From contig NZ_RKKU01000015.1 of the NCBI RefSeq assembly GCF_003797945.1, forward strand, positions 31,591 through 95,590: a stretch of 64,000 bases of DNA. The letters are read 5' to 3'. Source of the stretch: Pseudomonas neustonica (lineage in GTDB: Bacteria; Pseudomonadota; Gammaproteobacteria; Pseudomonadales; Pseudomonadaceae). A model generated the notes under the pieces. The model was not told the origin of the DNA. It did not search any database and worked only from the letters and a program-made list of their open reading frames with translations. Positions 1-7,714 of the stretch are shown here, one piece after another. Both the position numbers and the translations under genes were made by a program. Position 1 is the first letter of the stretch, and each line of letters opens with the position of its first letter.

Positions 1-606
1 GCAGACGTGGAAGCGAATCTTGCGCAGTTTACCGGTGATATCGAGCAGATCCCCCCCATGTATTCGGCGCTAAAGCACGAAGGTCAGCCGCTGTACAAGC
101 TTGCTCGTGCCGGCGAGACGGTCGAACGCAAGCCTCGTGCTGTGACCATCTCTGTGCTCAAGATATTGGGGCTCGAGGGTGATCGCCTGCAGTTGGAAGT
201 GCACTGTAGCAAGGGGACTTATATTCGTACCCTGGTCGAAGATCTTGGTGCAGCGCTGGGGTGTGGCGCCCATGTGGCTTCGCTGCGGCGTACTGTGGCC
301 GGGCCCTTTGATTTGAGCCAGTCGGTTACCTTGGAAGCACTGGAAGCGCTGCACGCCGAGGGTGGTGCCGAGTCGCTTGATCACCTGCTGTTACCAATGG
401 ATAGCGGTCTGCAAGATTGGCCCATTCTTGAATTGACCGAGCAGACCGCTTATTACCTTAATCATGGACAGGCGGTGCGCGTACCCGGCAGCCCGGCCTT
501 TGGCAAGGTAAGGTTGCGTGACGCTAGCGGCCGCTTCCTGGGTATCGGCGAAATGACCGAAGACGCCAGGGTGGCGCCCAAGCGACTATTGCGCTTCAAT
601 GCATGA
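1..606 (+). CDS. truB: tRNA pseudouridine(55) synthase TruB, 3' part
   Basis: The reading frame is open from base 1, so this is the C-terminal 201 residues of a gene that starts outside the window. TruB converts U55 to pseudouridine in the T-loop of tRNAs. The family-typical stretch '[22 protein letters not shown]' is visible near the start (given here only as a landmark at 49-114), followed by '[12 protein letters not shown]' and the C-terminal PUA-like domain. The gene sits upstream of rpsO and pnp, the usual order in gammaproteobacteria (rbfA-truB-rpsO-pnp). The catalytic Asp lies upstream of the window and cannot be checked. Confidence 0.95.
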   Translation, partial: ADVEANLAQFTGDIEQIPPMYSALKHEGQPLYKLARAGETVERKPRAVTISVLKILGLEGDRLQLEVHCSKGTYIRTLVEDLGAALGCGAHVASLRRTVAGPFDLSQSVTLEALEALHAEGGAESLDHLLLPMDSGLQDWPILELTEQTAYYLNHGQAVRVPGSPAFGKVRLRDASGRFLGIGEMTEDARVAPKRLLRFNA

Positions 607-762
607 TGTTTCGTTGCCTGCTGCTGGCAGGTAAATACCGTATATATGACTGAGTCAGGCGCTGCGAACCTTGCGGCCGTGATTCAGTCCAAGAGTTGAC
701 CCGATTGCGGGTCACCACGAGGGTGGCTGTTAACAGGCACGGTCATACCTCGATTTAAAACA

Positions 763-778
763 CGGGACACTGGTCCCG
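763..778 (+). promoter_or_regulatory. Hairpin just upstream of the rpsO ribosome binding site
   Basis: CGGGAC and GTCCCG pair around an ACTG loop, 12 bases before the AGAGGAAA ribosome binding site of rpsO. A second small dyad (CCAC/GTGG) lies near 715-725. S15 is known to repress its own mRNA through structured leader RNA in several bacteria, with different structures in different clades. This hairpin is a candidate for such a site, which is an inference. There is no T tract, so it is not an obvious terminator. Confidence 0.4.
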
Positions 779-804
779 GCCTGTTACCTCAGAGGAAATA
801 CGAG

Positions 805-1074
805 ATGTCACTGAGTGTTGAAGAAAAAGCTGCAATCGTTGCCGAGTACAAGCGCGCCGAAGGCGATACCGGTTCTCCTGAAGTTCAGGTAGCTCTGTTG
901 ACTGCAAACATCAACAAGCTGCAGGGTCACTTCAAGGACAACAAGAAGGATCACCATTCACGTCGCGGTCTGATTCGTATGGTTAACCAGCGTCGCAAGC
1001 TGCTGGACTATCTGAAGTCGAAAGACCTGTCTCGTTACAGCGCTTTGATCAGCAGTCTGGGTCTGCGTCGCTAA
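805..1074 (+). CDS. rpsO: 30S ribosomal protein S15
   Basis: This 89-residue protein matches S15 in length and throughout its sequence (for example '[14 protein letters not shown]' and '[21 protein letters not shown]'). S15 binds the central domain of 16S rRNA early in 30S assembly. The ATG at 805 follows AGAGGAAA at 791-798. The gene lies between truB and pnp. Its mRNA probably continues into pnp, because no T-rich terminator separates them. Confidence 0.98.
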   Translation: MSLSVEEKAAIVAEYKRAEGDTGSPEVQVALLTANINKLQGHFKDNKKDHHSRRGLIRMVNQRRKLLDYLKSKDLSRYSALISSLGLRR

Positions 1075-1088
1075 GACCAGCCCCGTTT

Positions 1089-1121
1089 GGACATGGTCGG
1101 GTCCGAAACCCGGCCATGCCC
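1089..1121 (+). promoter_or_regulatory. Long pnp leader hairpin (probable RNase III processing site)
   Basis: Bases 1089-1102 pair with 1108-1121 to form a 14-bp stem, with one mismatch and one G-U pair, around the loop CCGAA. It lies between the rpsO stop and the pnp GTG at 1162. There is no T tract after it, so it reads better as the double-stranded leader element that RNase III cuts during pnp autoregulation in Escherichia coli than as a terminator. The position and shape are seen in the sequence; the function is taken from the E. coli system. Confidence 0.65.
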
Positions 1122-1161
1122 AGAGTTTCCCCCAAAGGCAAATAAAGAGAGAGAAGACACC

Positions 1162-3270
1162 GTGAAACCGGTTATCAAACAGTTTAAATTAGGCAACAGT
1201 ACTATCACCCTGGAAACGGGTCGTATCGCCCGCCAGGCAACTGGTGCCGTATTGGTCAGCATCGATGATGCTGTCAGCGTTCTGGTCACAGTCGTTGCCG
1301 CCAAGCAGGCCGACGCAGGTCGTGACTTTTTCCCTCTGTCTGTTCACTACATCGAAAAGACTTACGCAGCCGGCCGCATTCCCGGCGGTTTCTTCAAGCG
1401 CGAAGGTCGTCCTTCCGAAAAAGAAACCCTGACCTCGCGTCTGATCGACCGTCCGATTCGTCCGCTGTTCGCGGATGGCTTCATGAACGAAGTTCAGGTC
1501 GTTTGTACCGTAGTGTCTACCGACAAGACTACCGATCCTGACATGGCTGCCATGCTGGGTACCTCCGCCGCTCTGGCCATTTCCGGTGCGCCCTTCAACG
1601 GCCCCATCGGTTGTGCCCGCGTCGCGTTCGATGATGAAAAGGGTTATGTACTCAACCCCAACTACGAGCAACTGAAAGGCTCACGCCTGGACATGGTCGT
1701 CGCTGGTACTGAAGACGCCGTGCTGATGGTTGAATCTGAAGCTAAAGAGCTGACCGAAGACCAGATGCTGGGCGCGGTTTTGTTTGCCCACATGGAATTC
1801 CAGCCTGCTATTCAAGCGATCAAGGAACTGGCTGCCGAAGCTGGCAAGCCAAAGTGGGATTGGCAGCCAGAGCCGGAAAATACCGCGCTGCTGGACGCTA
1901 TCAAAGGCCAGTTTGGTGCCGGTATCGCCGAAGGCTATACCACTACCGACAAGCAAGCCCGTTACAACCGTTTGGGCGAGCTGCGTGATGCTGCCGTTGC
2001 CGCGTTGTCGGGTGATGAAGCTGGTAAGTTCTCAGCCGGTGAAGTCAAAGACGGCTTCAAAGAAATTGAATACCGTACTGTGCGTCAAAGCATTGTCGAT
2101 GGTAACCCGCGTATCGACGGTCGTGACACCAAGACCGTCCGTCCGCTGAACATTGAAGTGGGCGTGCTGGGCCGTACTCACGGCTCCGCGCTGTTTACCC
2201 GTGGTGAGACTCAGGCCCTGGTGGTTACCACCCTGGGTACTGCACGTGACTCGCAGTTGCTTGACCAGCTGGAAGGCGAACGTAAAGAGCCCTTCATGTT
2301 CCATTACAACTTCCCTCCCTACTCGGTAGGTGAGTGTGGTCGTATGGGCGGCACTGGTCGTCGCGAAATCGGTCACGGCCGTTTGGCCCGTCGTGGTATT
2401 CAGGCAGTTATGCCTGATATGGAGCAGTTCCCTTACTCCATCCGCGTAGTTTCCGAGATCACTGAATCCAACGGTTCAAGCTCTATGGCTTCCGTGTGTG
2501 GTGCTTCTCTGGCACTGATGGACGCTGGTGTACCTATGAAAGCACCGGTAGCCGGTATTGCCATGGGTCTGGTTAAGGAAGGCGAGAAGTTCGCGGTTCT
2601 GACCGATATCCTGGGTGACGAAGATCACCTCGGCGACATGGACTTCAAGGTCGCTGGTACCGAGAAGGGCATCACTGCACTGCAGATGGATATCAAGATC
2701 AACGGTATCACCGAAGAGATCATGGAAATCGCTCTGCATCAGGCACACGATGCTCGTCTGTGCATCCTCAAGCAGATGAACGAAGTGCTGCCAGCGTCGC
2801 GCAAGGAAATCTCTTCCAACGCGCCGACCATGATCAGCATGAAAATCGACTCCGACAAGATTCGCGACGTTATCGGCAAGGGTGGTGCGACCATTCGCAG
2901 TATCTGCGACGAGACTGGCGCATCTATCGATATCACTGACGACGGCACCGTGAAAATCTTCGCTGCCAGCAAGGAAGCCGCAGACGCCGCCAAGGCTCGC
3001 GTTGATGGCATCACTGCTGAAGCAGAGATCGGCAAGGTCTACACTGGTAAGGTTGAGCGCATCGTCGACTTCGGCGCTTTCGTCAGCATCCTGCCTGGCA
3101 AGGACGGCTTGGTGCACATTTCTCAGATCGCCAACGAGCGCATTGAGAAAGTGACCGACGTGCTGCAAGAAGGTCAGGAAGTGAAGGTCCTGGTGCTCGA
3201 TGTTGATAATCGCGGCCGTATCAAGCTGTCGATGAAAGACGTAGAGTCTGCTGAGACCAGCGGCGTATAA
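1162..3270 (+). CDS. pnp: Polyribonucleotide nucleotidyltransferase (PNPase)
   Basis: PNPase is a phosphorolytic 3'-5' exoribonuclease and degradosome partner. I chose the GTG at 1162, which gives 702 residues beginning MKPVIKQF as in Pseudomonas PNPases. An in-frame start further upstream would overlap the leader hairpin. Two RNase PH-like domains are followed by a KH domain ([10 protein letters not shown] near residue 570) and an S1 domain (about 626-692, '[11 protein letters not shown]'). The active-site region [10 protein letters not shown] is near residue 485. The gene is followed by a strong terminator. Expression is probably controlled by the leader hairpin just upstream. Confidence 0.97.
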   Translation: MKPVIKQFKLGNSTITLETGRIARQATGAVLVSIDDAVSVLVTVVAAKQADAGRDFFPLSVHYIEKTYAAGRIPGGFFKREGRPSEKETLTSRLIDRPIRPLFADGFMNEVQVVCTVVSTDKTTDPDMAAMLGTSAALAISGAPFNGPIGCARVAFDDEKGYVLNPNYEQLKGSRLDMVVAGTEDAVLMVESEAKELTEDQMLGAVLFAHMEFQPAIQAIKELAAEAGKPKWDWQPEPENTALLDAIKGQFGAGIAEGYTTTDKQARYNRLGELRDAAVAALSGDEAGKFSAGEVKDGFKEIEYRTVRQSIVDGNPRIDGRDTKTVRPLNIEVGVLGRTHGSALFTRGETQALVVTTLGTARDSQLLDQLEGERKEPFMFHYNFPPYSVGECGRMGGTGRREIGHGRLARRGIQAVMPDMEQFPYSIRVVSEITESNGSSSMASVCGASLALMDAGVPMKAPVAGIAMGLVKEGEKFAVLTDILGDEDHLGDMDFKVAGTEKGITALQMDIKINGITEEIMEIALHQAHDARLCILKQMNEVLPASRKEISSNAPTMISMKIDSDKIRDVIGKGGATIRSICDETGASIDITDDGTVKIFAASKEAADAAKARVDGITAEAEIGKVYTGKVERIVDFGAFVSILPGKDGLVHISQIANERIEKVTDVLQEGQEVKVLVLDVDNRGRIKLSMKDVESAETSGV

Positions 3271-3286
3271 GCGCAGCTTCTCAGTA

Positions 3287-3316
3287 GTAAAAAAACCGGC
3301 TTAGGCCGGTTTTTTT
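3287..3316 (+). terminator. Rho-independent terminator after pnp
   Basis: ACCGGC (3295-3300) pairs with GCCGGT (3305-3310) around TTAG, preceded by an A tract and followed by seven T residues. The A and T tracts on both sides would let it work in either direction. It ends the rpsO-pnp unit, 17 bases after the pnp stop. Confidence 0.9.
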
Positions 3317-3851
3317 GTGCGCTTTGTTTAACGGTTAAGTATGGTTTTCAATAACTGGAGCCAAGCGCTCGGGTTCGCCTTGTAATTGGCGCTAGTAAAA
3401 ATCATCGGCCTGGCTCTTGGGTGGATACCTTCGCTTGCGTCATGTCTCGGCTCGAAGTTTGGGTCTTGTCGCTGCATTGTTGCCGATGAAAGAAGGTTGA
3501 GAGTTTTATCGAGCTGCGCGTGAAGAGGAAAAAGACCGTATAGCTGATGACCGAATACCCTTGGTCTCCTATTGCCGCGAGGCGATCAATTGGGTAGTGG
3601 CTGTTTTGCCTTGGGTGTGCGATTAGCTTTGCAGCCCAAGTGTCTGCCGTGACCGATGATTACGCTAAACAATTGCCTGGTTGCCTTGGAGCAGGAGGAC
3701 GTTGCGTGGCGCTAGTTTCTCCCCTTCATTGCAAGCGAACACAAGCCTTTACCTGCGGCTGGGTATGGGTGAGAGACTGCCCAAGAGCTGCCAGCGTTTT
3801 ACGCTGGCATACTGCTCTGATGTGAGTTGTCGCCTGCTGCTGTAGGCTTGT
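3317..3851. other. Gene-poor stretch with one hairpin
   Basis: I find no convincing gene in these 535 bases on either strand. The short open frames lack ribosome binding sites and family resemblance. One clear dyad stands out: TGCCAGCG (3789-3796) pairs with CGCTGGCA (3802-3809) around TTTTA. It lies about 43 bases downstream of the minus-strand small gene that ends at 3852 and could be its terminator, although the following minus-strand bases are not T-rich. Confidence 0.5.
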
Positions 3852-4031
3852 TTAAGCTGGCTTGTTGTCTTTTGCCTGCTCGGTTTTCTCGCCAGCACTT
3901 GCGCTGGCGGTGCTGCTCTGGCTAGTGCTGCTGCCTTGCAGGTTGTTGGTTCGCTGCTTGCTGTCATCTGCTTGTGCGATCGGGCTTGAAGCAAGGAAAG
4001 ACGCAACGATCAGTGCAGAAAGATTTCTCAT
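3852..4031 (-). CDS. Small exported protein, paralogue 1 (59 residues)
   Basis: I do not recognise this protein. A minus-strand ATG at 4031 follows AGGAGA with a 5-base gap. It opens 59 codons beginning MRNLSALIVASFLASSP and running to AQA, which reads as a classical signal peptide with a cleavage site near residue 21. The mature part, about 38 residues, starts DDSKQR, is Ser/Thr/Ala/Gln-rich, has no Cys, and ends KDNKPA. A second gene of exactly the same length with a near-identical signal peptide lies 231 bases upstream (4263-4442), so the two are probably paralogues from a duplication. The mature regions have diverged almost completely. An exported, intrinsically disordered product is likely; its function is unknown. 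Confidence 0.7.
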   Translation of the reverse strand: MRNLSALIVASFLASSPIAQADDSKQRTNNLQGSSTSQSSTASASAGEKTEQAKDNKPA

Positions 4032-4078
4032 GATGCTCTCCTAATGGTTTCAGTTGGCGTCTTCTGAGCATGGCGCTA

Positions 4079-4104
4079 GCTTGAAATATTATGAAACTGT
4101 TTCC
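4079..4104 (-). promoter_or_regulatory. Shared upstream motif (possible ECF-type promoter) of paralogue 1
   Basis: Read on the minus strand, GGAAACAGT is followed after a short gap by TCAAGC. The same two blocks occur upstream of the sister gene (4477-4504). The gap from GGAAAC to TCAAGC is 14 here and 16 there. GGAAAC resembles the -35 of extracytoplasmic-function sigma factors, but the spacing is short and no -10 is certain. The shared blocks are seen in the sequence; the promoter role is a guess. Confidence 0.3.
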
Positions 4105-4262
4105 CGTGATAGGATTCAGGGCTGTCAGTCATTTCACCGCTAAGGCCATGTTCGATAGGCCGTTGATGTCCACTATAGGGGGGCGGCATAGTGTCGCAGT
4201 AGCTCTATTTTACGCTACACACCGTTTCTTTTTTGGAAACAGTTTTATCCTTTCTGGTGGCA

Positions 4263-4442
4263 TTAGCTATTTTTTCGCTCTTCTTCTGCAGCGGTTTTTG
4301 CTTGATGTTCAGTCGTTGCTGCGCTGGATTGACCTGCTACGCGCTGCAGCATTTGGTCGTAGTGTTCGCTGCCATCTTCTGCCAGAGCAAGCGGGCTAGT
4401 GGCAATAAAGGATGCGATAACTAAAGCGGATAAACTTCTCAT
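4263..4442 (-). CDS. Small exported protein, paralogue 2 (59 residues)
   Basis: I do not recognise this protein. The minus-strand ATG at 4442 follows AGGAGA with a 6-base gap. The product begins MRSLSALVIASFIATSPLA and is predicted to be cut after residue 21 (ALA). The mature part, EDGSEHYDQMLQRVAG and onward, is charged, lacks Cys, and ends EEERKNS. The signal peptide matches the neighbouring 59-residue protein at most positions (MR.LSAL..ASF.A.SP.A..A), while the mature regions differ. The gene is divergent from the LysR regulator that starts at 4650, so that regulator is a natural candidate controller. Confidence 0.7.
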   Translation of the reverse strand: MRSLSALVIASFIATSPLALAEDGSEHYDQMLQRVAGQSSAATTEHQAKTAAEEERKNS

Positions 4443-4476
4443 GGTATTTCTCCTGGTGGGGCGAAGGACGGAAAAT

Positions 4477-4504
4477 GCTTGAGGTGGTGCGCTTTACTGT
4501 TTCC
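4477..4504 (-). promoter_or_regulatory. Shared upstream motif (possible ECF-type promoter) of paralogue 2
   Basis: On the minus strand GGAAACAGT and TCAAGC are separated as GGAAAC-N16-TCAAGC, close to the spacing expected for an ECF sigma promoter. The motif ends 35 bases before the ATG at 4442. It is repeated upstream of the sister gene. Confidence 0.3.
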
Positions 4505-4519
4505 AAAGCTGAACTAGCA

Positions 4520-4542
4520 TTAAAAGCAGTGCTTTCTTTTAA
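4520..4542. promoter_or_regulatory. Nested palindrome, candidate LysR operator
   Basis: A perfect dyad, TTAAAAG-N9-CTTTTAA, contains a second palindrome, AAAGC-AGT-GCTTT (4523-4535). It lies between the divergent LysR gene (4650) and the small exported protein gene (4442). LysR-type regulators commonly bind dyads in such divergent regions. The assignment to this regulator is an inference. Confidence 0.4.
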
Positions 4543-4649
4543 AGCCGCGCTGGGTGGCCTTTAGTGGTTATTTTATTACCCTGGTTATAGTGCCGGTAGC
4601 CCGGGATATCCCTACGCAGTGTTTCCATTTTCGCAACGAGAGGTGCGCG

Positions 4650-5552
4650 GTGCAGGATTTGAATGATCTTATTTGCTTTGCCCGTGTAGTTCGTTTTGGC
4701 GGTTTTGCGGCAGCGGAGCGCGCTACCGGTGAGCGAAAGTCCAAGCTCAGTAAACGGGTGACACGCTTGGAGCAGTACTTTGGTACGCGCCTTATCGAAC
4801 GCTCAACCCGTAGCTTTCGGGTTACCGATATGGGACGAGAGGTGTATCGCCAGTGTGAGGCCATTGTTGATCGGCTGGAGGCGACTGAGGCTCTGGCTAT
4901 GACGGCCAAGGATGAGGTGCGCGGAATCGTTCGTGTGAGCTGCTCTTCCGGGATGATGGAGTATTTGGGACGCGAAGCGCTGGTTGAATTCATGCGGCGC
5001 TACCCTGAGGTGCGTCTGCAGTTACTGCTGTCCAGTCAGCGGGTAGATTTGATCAAGGAGCGTATCGACGTCGCCTTTCGGGTCGCGACTCGTTTCGATA
5101 CGGATCAGTCTCTGGCGATGCGCTCAATTGGCGTTAGCTCGCGGATTTTGGTGGCCAGCCCCCAACTGCTGGCGGACCACGGTGGTAAGCCTATGCAGCT
5201 GGAGGAGTTGGCCCAGTTTCCGACGCTGTCGGTGGGTGAGATGCTGGAGCGTGATCGCTGGGAGTTTGCCAACGACAACGGTGAGACCCGCGCGCATGCG
5301 CATGTGCCGCATTTCAGCTGTGGCGACATGCAGTTGCTGTGTGACTCCGCGGTTGCCGGCTTGGGGGTGGTGTTGCTGCCAGAGCATGTCTGTGGCCCTG
5401 AACTGAAGCGGGGCAGGTTGGTCCATATCCTGCCAGAGTGGCATGCCGTTGAGGGGAATATTCATATGGTCTTTACGACCCCCAAAGGGATGTTGCCGCC
5501 AGTACGCGCTTTTATTGATCATTGTGTTGAGATTTTCGCCCAGCGCCGTTGA
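4650..5552 (+). CDS. LysR-family transcriptional regulator
   Basis: The 300-residue length fits the family exactly. An N-terminal winged helix-turn-helix (about 1-60, 'FARVVRFGGFAAAERATGERKSKLSKRVTRLE') is followed by the two-lobed effector domain (about 90-295). I chose the GTG at 4650 (MQDLNDL), behind ACGAGAGG. An upstream in-frame extension of 32 codons has no family resemblance. The HTH carries the charged stretch GERKSKLSK in place of the usual SQPALS-like recognition segment, as in AaeR/YhjC-type subgroups. The gene is divergent from the two small exported proteins, which are its likeliest local targets. The effector is unknown. Confidence 0.85.
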   Translation: MQDLNDLICFARVVRFGGFAAAERATGERKSKLSKRVTRLEQYFGTRLIERSTRSFRVTDMGREVYRQCEAIVDRLEATEALAMTAKDEVRGIVRVSCSSGMMEYLGREALVEFMRRYPEVRLQLLLSSQRVDLIKERIDVAFRVATRFDTDQSLAMRSIGVSSRILVASPQLLADHGGKPMQLEELAQFPTLSVGEMLERDRWEFANDNGETRAHAHVPHFSCGDMQLLCDSAVAGLGVVLLPEHVCGPELKRGRLVHILPEWHAVEGNIHMVFTTPKGMLPPVRAFIDHCVEIFAQRR

Positions 5553-5651
5553 AGTCCCGGGCATTATGCCTGTCTTGGCATGCGCGCCAATTTACCCATA
5601 ATGCCCGGTGTCGCCGCGTCAATTTGCGCTGAGCTAATTCAGGAGAAACGG

Positions 5652-6128
5652 ATGGCTGCATCGCTTCCATTGTTACAGTGTTCGCTGCGTTACATTGCCA
5701 TCTACCTGTTATTGGCGGTGTGCTTTGGCTTCATTCAGGTATGGTTTGATTTAACCCTGGGCGCGCTTGCTACCTTGGCTACGCTTGCCGGTGCCAGCTG
5801 TTATGTGGCGTTTTGGGTCGTCCGTCGGCGAGCCTCAGCTTTGACGAGCGCTGACGCGTTCAAGCTGTCGCTGTGCTCGGTACTAATGACGCTCCTTTTC
5901 GTAGCGCTGATAGTCGCGCTGCTGCTGTTGCGCGACGACCTGCGTGGTTATCTCGCGCTCTTTGATCGTACAGGCTTGCTCTATGCGGGCTTGCTGGTGT
6001 TTGCGTACTTGTGCATGGCTCTTTTGCTGCAGTGGGTGCTGTATTACCTATTCGCGCGGCTGCATTACCGTGTTATGAAGAAAGGCGACGGGGTGAATTC
6101 GCCTGCTGTGACCGAGGGACATTCATGA
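5652..6128 (+). CDS. Small integral membrane protein (ABZJ_00895-like)
   Basis: The 158-residue protein has four hydrophobic segments (about 12-32, 38-58, 74-98 and 108-135). The ATG at 5652 follows AGGAGAAACG. The layout, with a short basic loop 'VVRRRASALTSADAFKLS' after the second helix, resembles the uncharacterised ABZJ_00895 membrane family. I am only moderately sure of this match. Its stop overlaps the start of the following GNAT gene (ATGA), so the two are probably co-translated. No function can be assigned. Confidence 0.6.
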   Translation: MAASLPLLQCSLRYIAIYLLLAVCFGFIQVWFDLTLGALATLATLAGASCYVAFWVVRRRASALTSADAFKLSLCSVLMTLLFVALIVALLLLRDDLRGYLALFDRTGLLYAGLLVFAYLCMALLLQWVLYYLFARLHYRVMKKGDGVNSPAVTEGHS

Positions 6129-6724
6129 GTTGGTTTGATGAGGTGATACTGGAAACCGATCTGGTGCAGCTGAGACCCCTGCGTGCGGCGGATAGCTCTG
6201 CGTTGGTGAAGGCGGCAGCAGACGGCCGACTTTGGGAGTTGTGGTACACCCAAGTGCCTGGCACCGAGACCATTGACGATTATGTGGGGTATGCCCTGCG
6301 GGAGCAGGCTGCCGGCCGTGCTTTACCTTTTGTGGTGGTTGAGCGCAGTAGTGGGGAGGTCATAGGCACTACCCGCTACTGTAATGCTGAACCGGAGAGT
6401 CGAAGGTTGGAGATTGGTTACACCTGGTACGCGAGCCGGGTACAGCGCAGTGCCGTCAACACACAGTGCAAACTGGCGCTGTTGACTCATGCCTTCGAGC
6501 AATTGGGCGCAATCGCAGTAGAGTTTCGCACCCATTGGCACAATCAGGCCTCGCGCGCGGCCATCGCACGGCTCGGAGCCAAGCAGGATGGCGTCCTGCG
6601 TAACCACCGACTGGAGCCGGATGGCGCGCTACGCGACACCGTGGTGTTTTCTATTCTTGATAGCGAGTGGCCGTCGGTGCGCAAGTCGCTGCAGTTCAAA
6701 TTGGACCGCCGCTCTGCCGGTTAA
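6125..6724 (+). CDS. GNAT-family N-acetyltransferase (RimJ/RimL type)
   Basis: This is a 199-residue acetyltransferase of the RimJ/RimL-like group. It starts 'LETDLVQLRPLRAADSSALVKAA' and carries 'VIGTTRYCNAEPESRRLEIGYTW' and the C-terminal 'NQASRAAIARLGAKQDGVLRNH' typical of the fold. The ATG at 6125 overlaps the stop of the upstream membrane protein by four bases. The family usually acetylates N-terminal or side-chain amines of proteins or small molecules. The substrate here is unknown. The acetyl-CoA-binding RxxGxG loop is degenerate, reading SRVQRSAVNT. Confidence 0.85.
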   Translation: MSWFDEVILETDLVQLRPLRAADSSALVKAAADGRLWELWYTQVPGTETIDDYVGYALREQAAGRALPFVVVERSSGEVIGTTRYCNAEPESRRLEIGYTWYASRVQRSAVNTQCKLALLTHAFEQLGAIAVEFRTHWHNQASRAAIARLGAKQDGVLRNHRLEPDGALRDTVVFSILDSEWPSVRKSLQFKLDRRSAG

Positions 6725-6798
6725 TCGATAGCGGCGGAGCCCCGGGCAGTTGGCCGAGGCCACCTACGTGGCGCGTTACCATAGCGGAGATCAGGCTG

Positions 6799-7371
6799 AT
6801 GCCGCGATTGTTCATCGGGTTTGAGTTGCCCAGGGTGCAGGCTGATGCCTTGGCCGCACTGGCTGAGCCCGCCCCTGCTCTGCGGTGGCAAACTCCGGCG
6901 CAACTGCATCTGACCCTGCGCTTTCTTGGCGAGATGAGTAACGCTCAGAGCTGCGAGGTGCAGCAGTCTCTGTCCGTTCTTTGTTGGCAGGCGCTTGATG
7001 TGCAGGTCAGCGGTGTCGGGTATTTCGGCCCACCAGCAAGACCGAGCATACTCTGGGCTGGCGTTGCCGATAACGCCCCGCTGCATGCGTTGCGAGCTAA
7101 ACTGGACCTGTTGTTGGCGACGCTGCTGGCACCTGATTCTCAGCACTTTGTGCCACATGTGACCCTGGCGCGTTGCGGCAGCGGCGCCGGTCATCCGGGC
7201 CGCTTTCTTGCGCGGCATCGACAGCTGAAGTTGCCGTCCTGGAGGGTAAGCGAGATATGTCTGTTTACCAGTGAAGCGAGTGACAATGGCTCGCGTTACC
7301 GCGTAATAGCGCGTTATCCCAGTACCCTGCCTGTGGAGATGTCTGATGACGCCCCTGATCAAGCGCCTTGA
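6799..7371 (+). CDS. thpR: RNA 2',3'-cyclic phosphodiesterase (2'-5' RNA ligase family)
   Basis: The 190-residue protein has the two HxTx motifs of the 2H phosphoesterase fold: HLTLRF near residue 36 and HVTLAR near 119. These residues hydrolyse 2',3'-cyclic phosphate ends and, in vitro, join tRNA halves. The ATG at 6799 gives 'MPRLFIGFELP', the usual family start. The end overlaps the following cupin gene by 26 bases. Confidence 0.88.
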   Translation: MPRLFIGFELPRVQADALAALAEPAPALRWQTPAQLHLTLRFLGEMSNAQSCEVQQSLSVLCWQALDVQVSGVGYFGPPARPSILWAGVADNAPLHALRAKLDLLLATLLAPDSQHFVPHVTLARCGSGAGHPGRFLARHRQLKLPSWRVSEICLFTSEASDNGSRYRVIARYPSTLPVEMSDDAPDQAP

Positions 7372-7714
7372 ACCAGAGAGAGAATATTATTTTGCAGAAG
7401 GCTGCTATATCAACGAGCTATCGAATGCTGAGCACGATCCAGCGGTGTCGATCGCGCGTGCGCGCGTTCCGGTGGGCGTGACTACCCGCTGGCATGCCTT
7501 GACTGGCGTGGTGGAGCGTTACCTGATTGAGGCGGGGCAGGGCGAGGTCTATCTCGATACGCTGGCACCGCAGCGGGTCTCGGCAGGCGACGTGGTATTG
7601 ATTCCGGCGGGTTGCGCGCAGCGTATTGGTAATACCGGCGACGATGAGTTGGTGTTTCTGGCTATTTGCTCACCGCGTTTTCAGCCGCAATGCTATCAGG
7701 ATCTGGAGTCTTAG
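7346..7714 (+). CDS. Cupin-domain protein
   Basis: A single-domain cupin of 122 residues. The conserved barrel motifs are 'TTRWHALTGVVERYLIEAGQGEVYLD' (metal-ligand His in RWH, with E further on) and 'GDVVLIPAGCAQRIGNTG'. Proteins of this kind act as small enzymes, sugar-phosphate isomerases or binding modules; this one cannot be assigned further. The start at 7346 lies inside thpR, which implies translational coupling. The stop overlaps that of the convergent rsuA by two bases. Confidence 0.8.
   Translation: MTPLIKRLEPEREYYFAEGCYINELSNAEHDPAVSIARARVPVGVTTRWHALTGVVERYLIEAGQGEVYLDTLAPQRVSAGDVVLIPAGCAQRIGNTGDDELVFLAICSPRFQPQCYQDLES

Noticed and set aside
2476..3168. A 230-codon minus-strand frame inside pnp
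   Set aside because: It is antisense to a highly conserved gene and reads as the mirror frame of pnp codons.
3640..3825. A 61-codon plus-strand frame in the gene-poor stretch after pnp
   Set aside because: It has no ribosome binding site, begins with a non-ATG codon, has an odd composition (many Cys and Trp) and resembles no family.
4091..4399. Plus-strand frames across the second mini-protein gene
   Set aside because: They lie antisense to the minus-strand gene at 4263-4442, which has a better start, a signal peptide and a paralogue.
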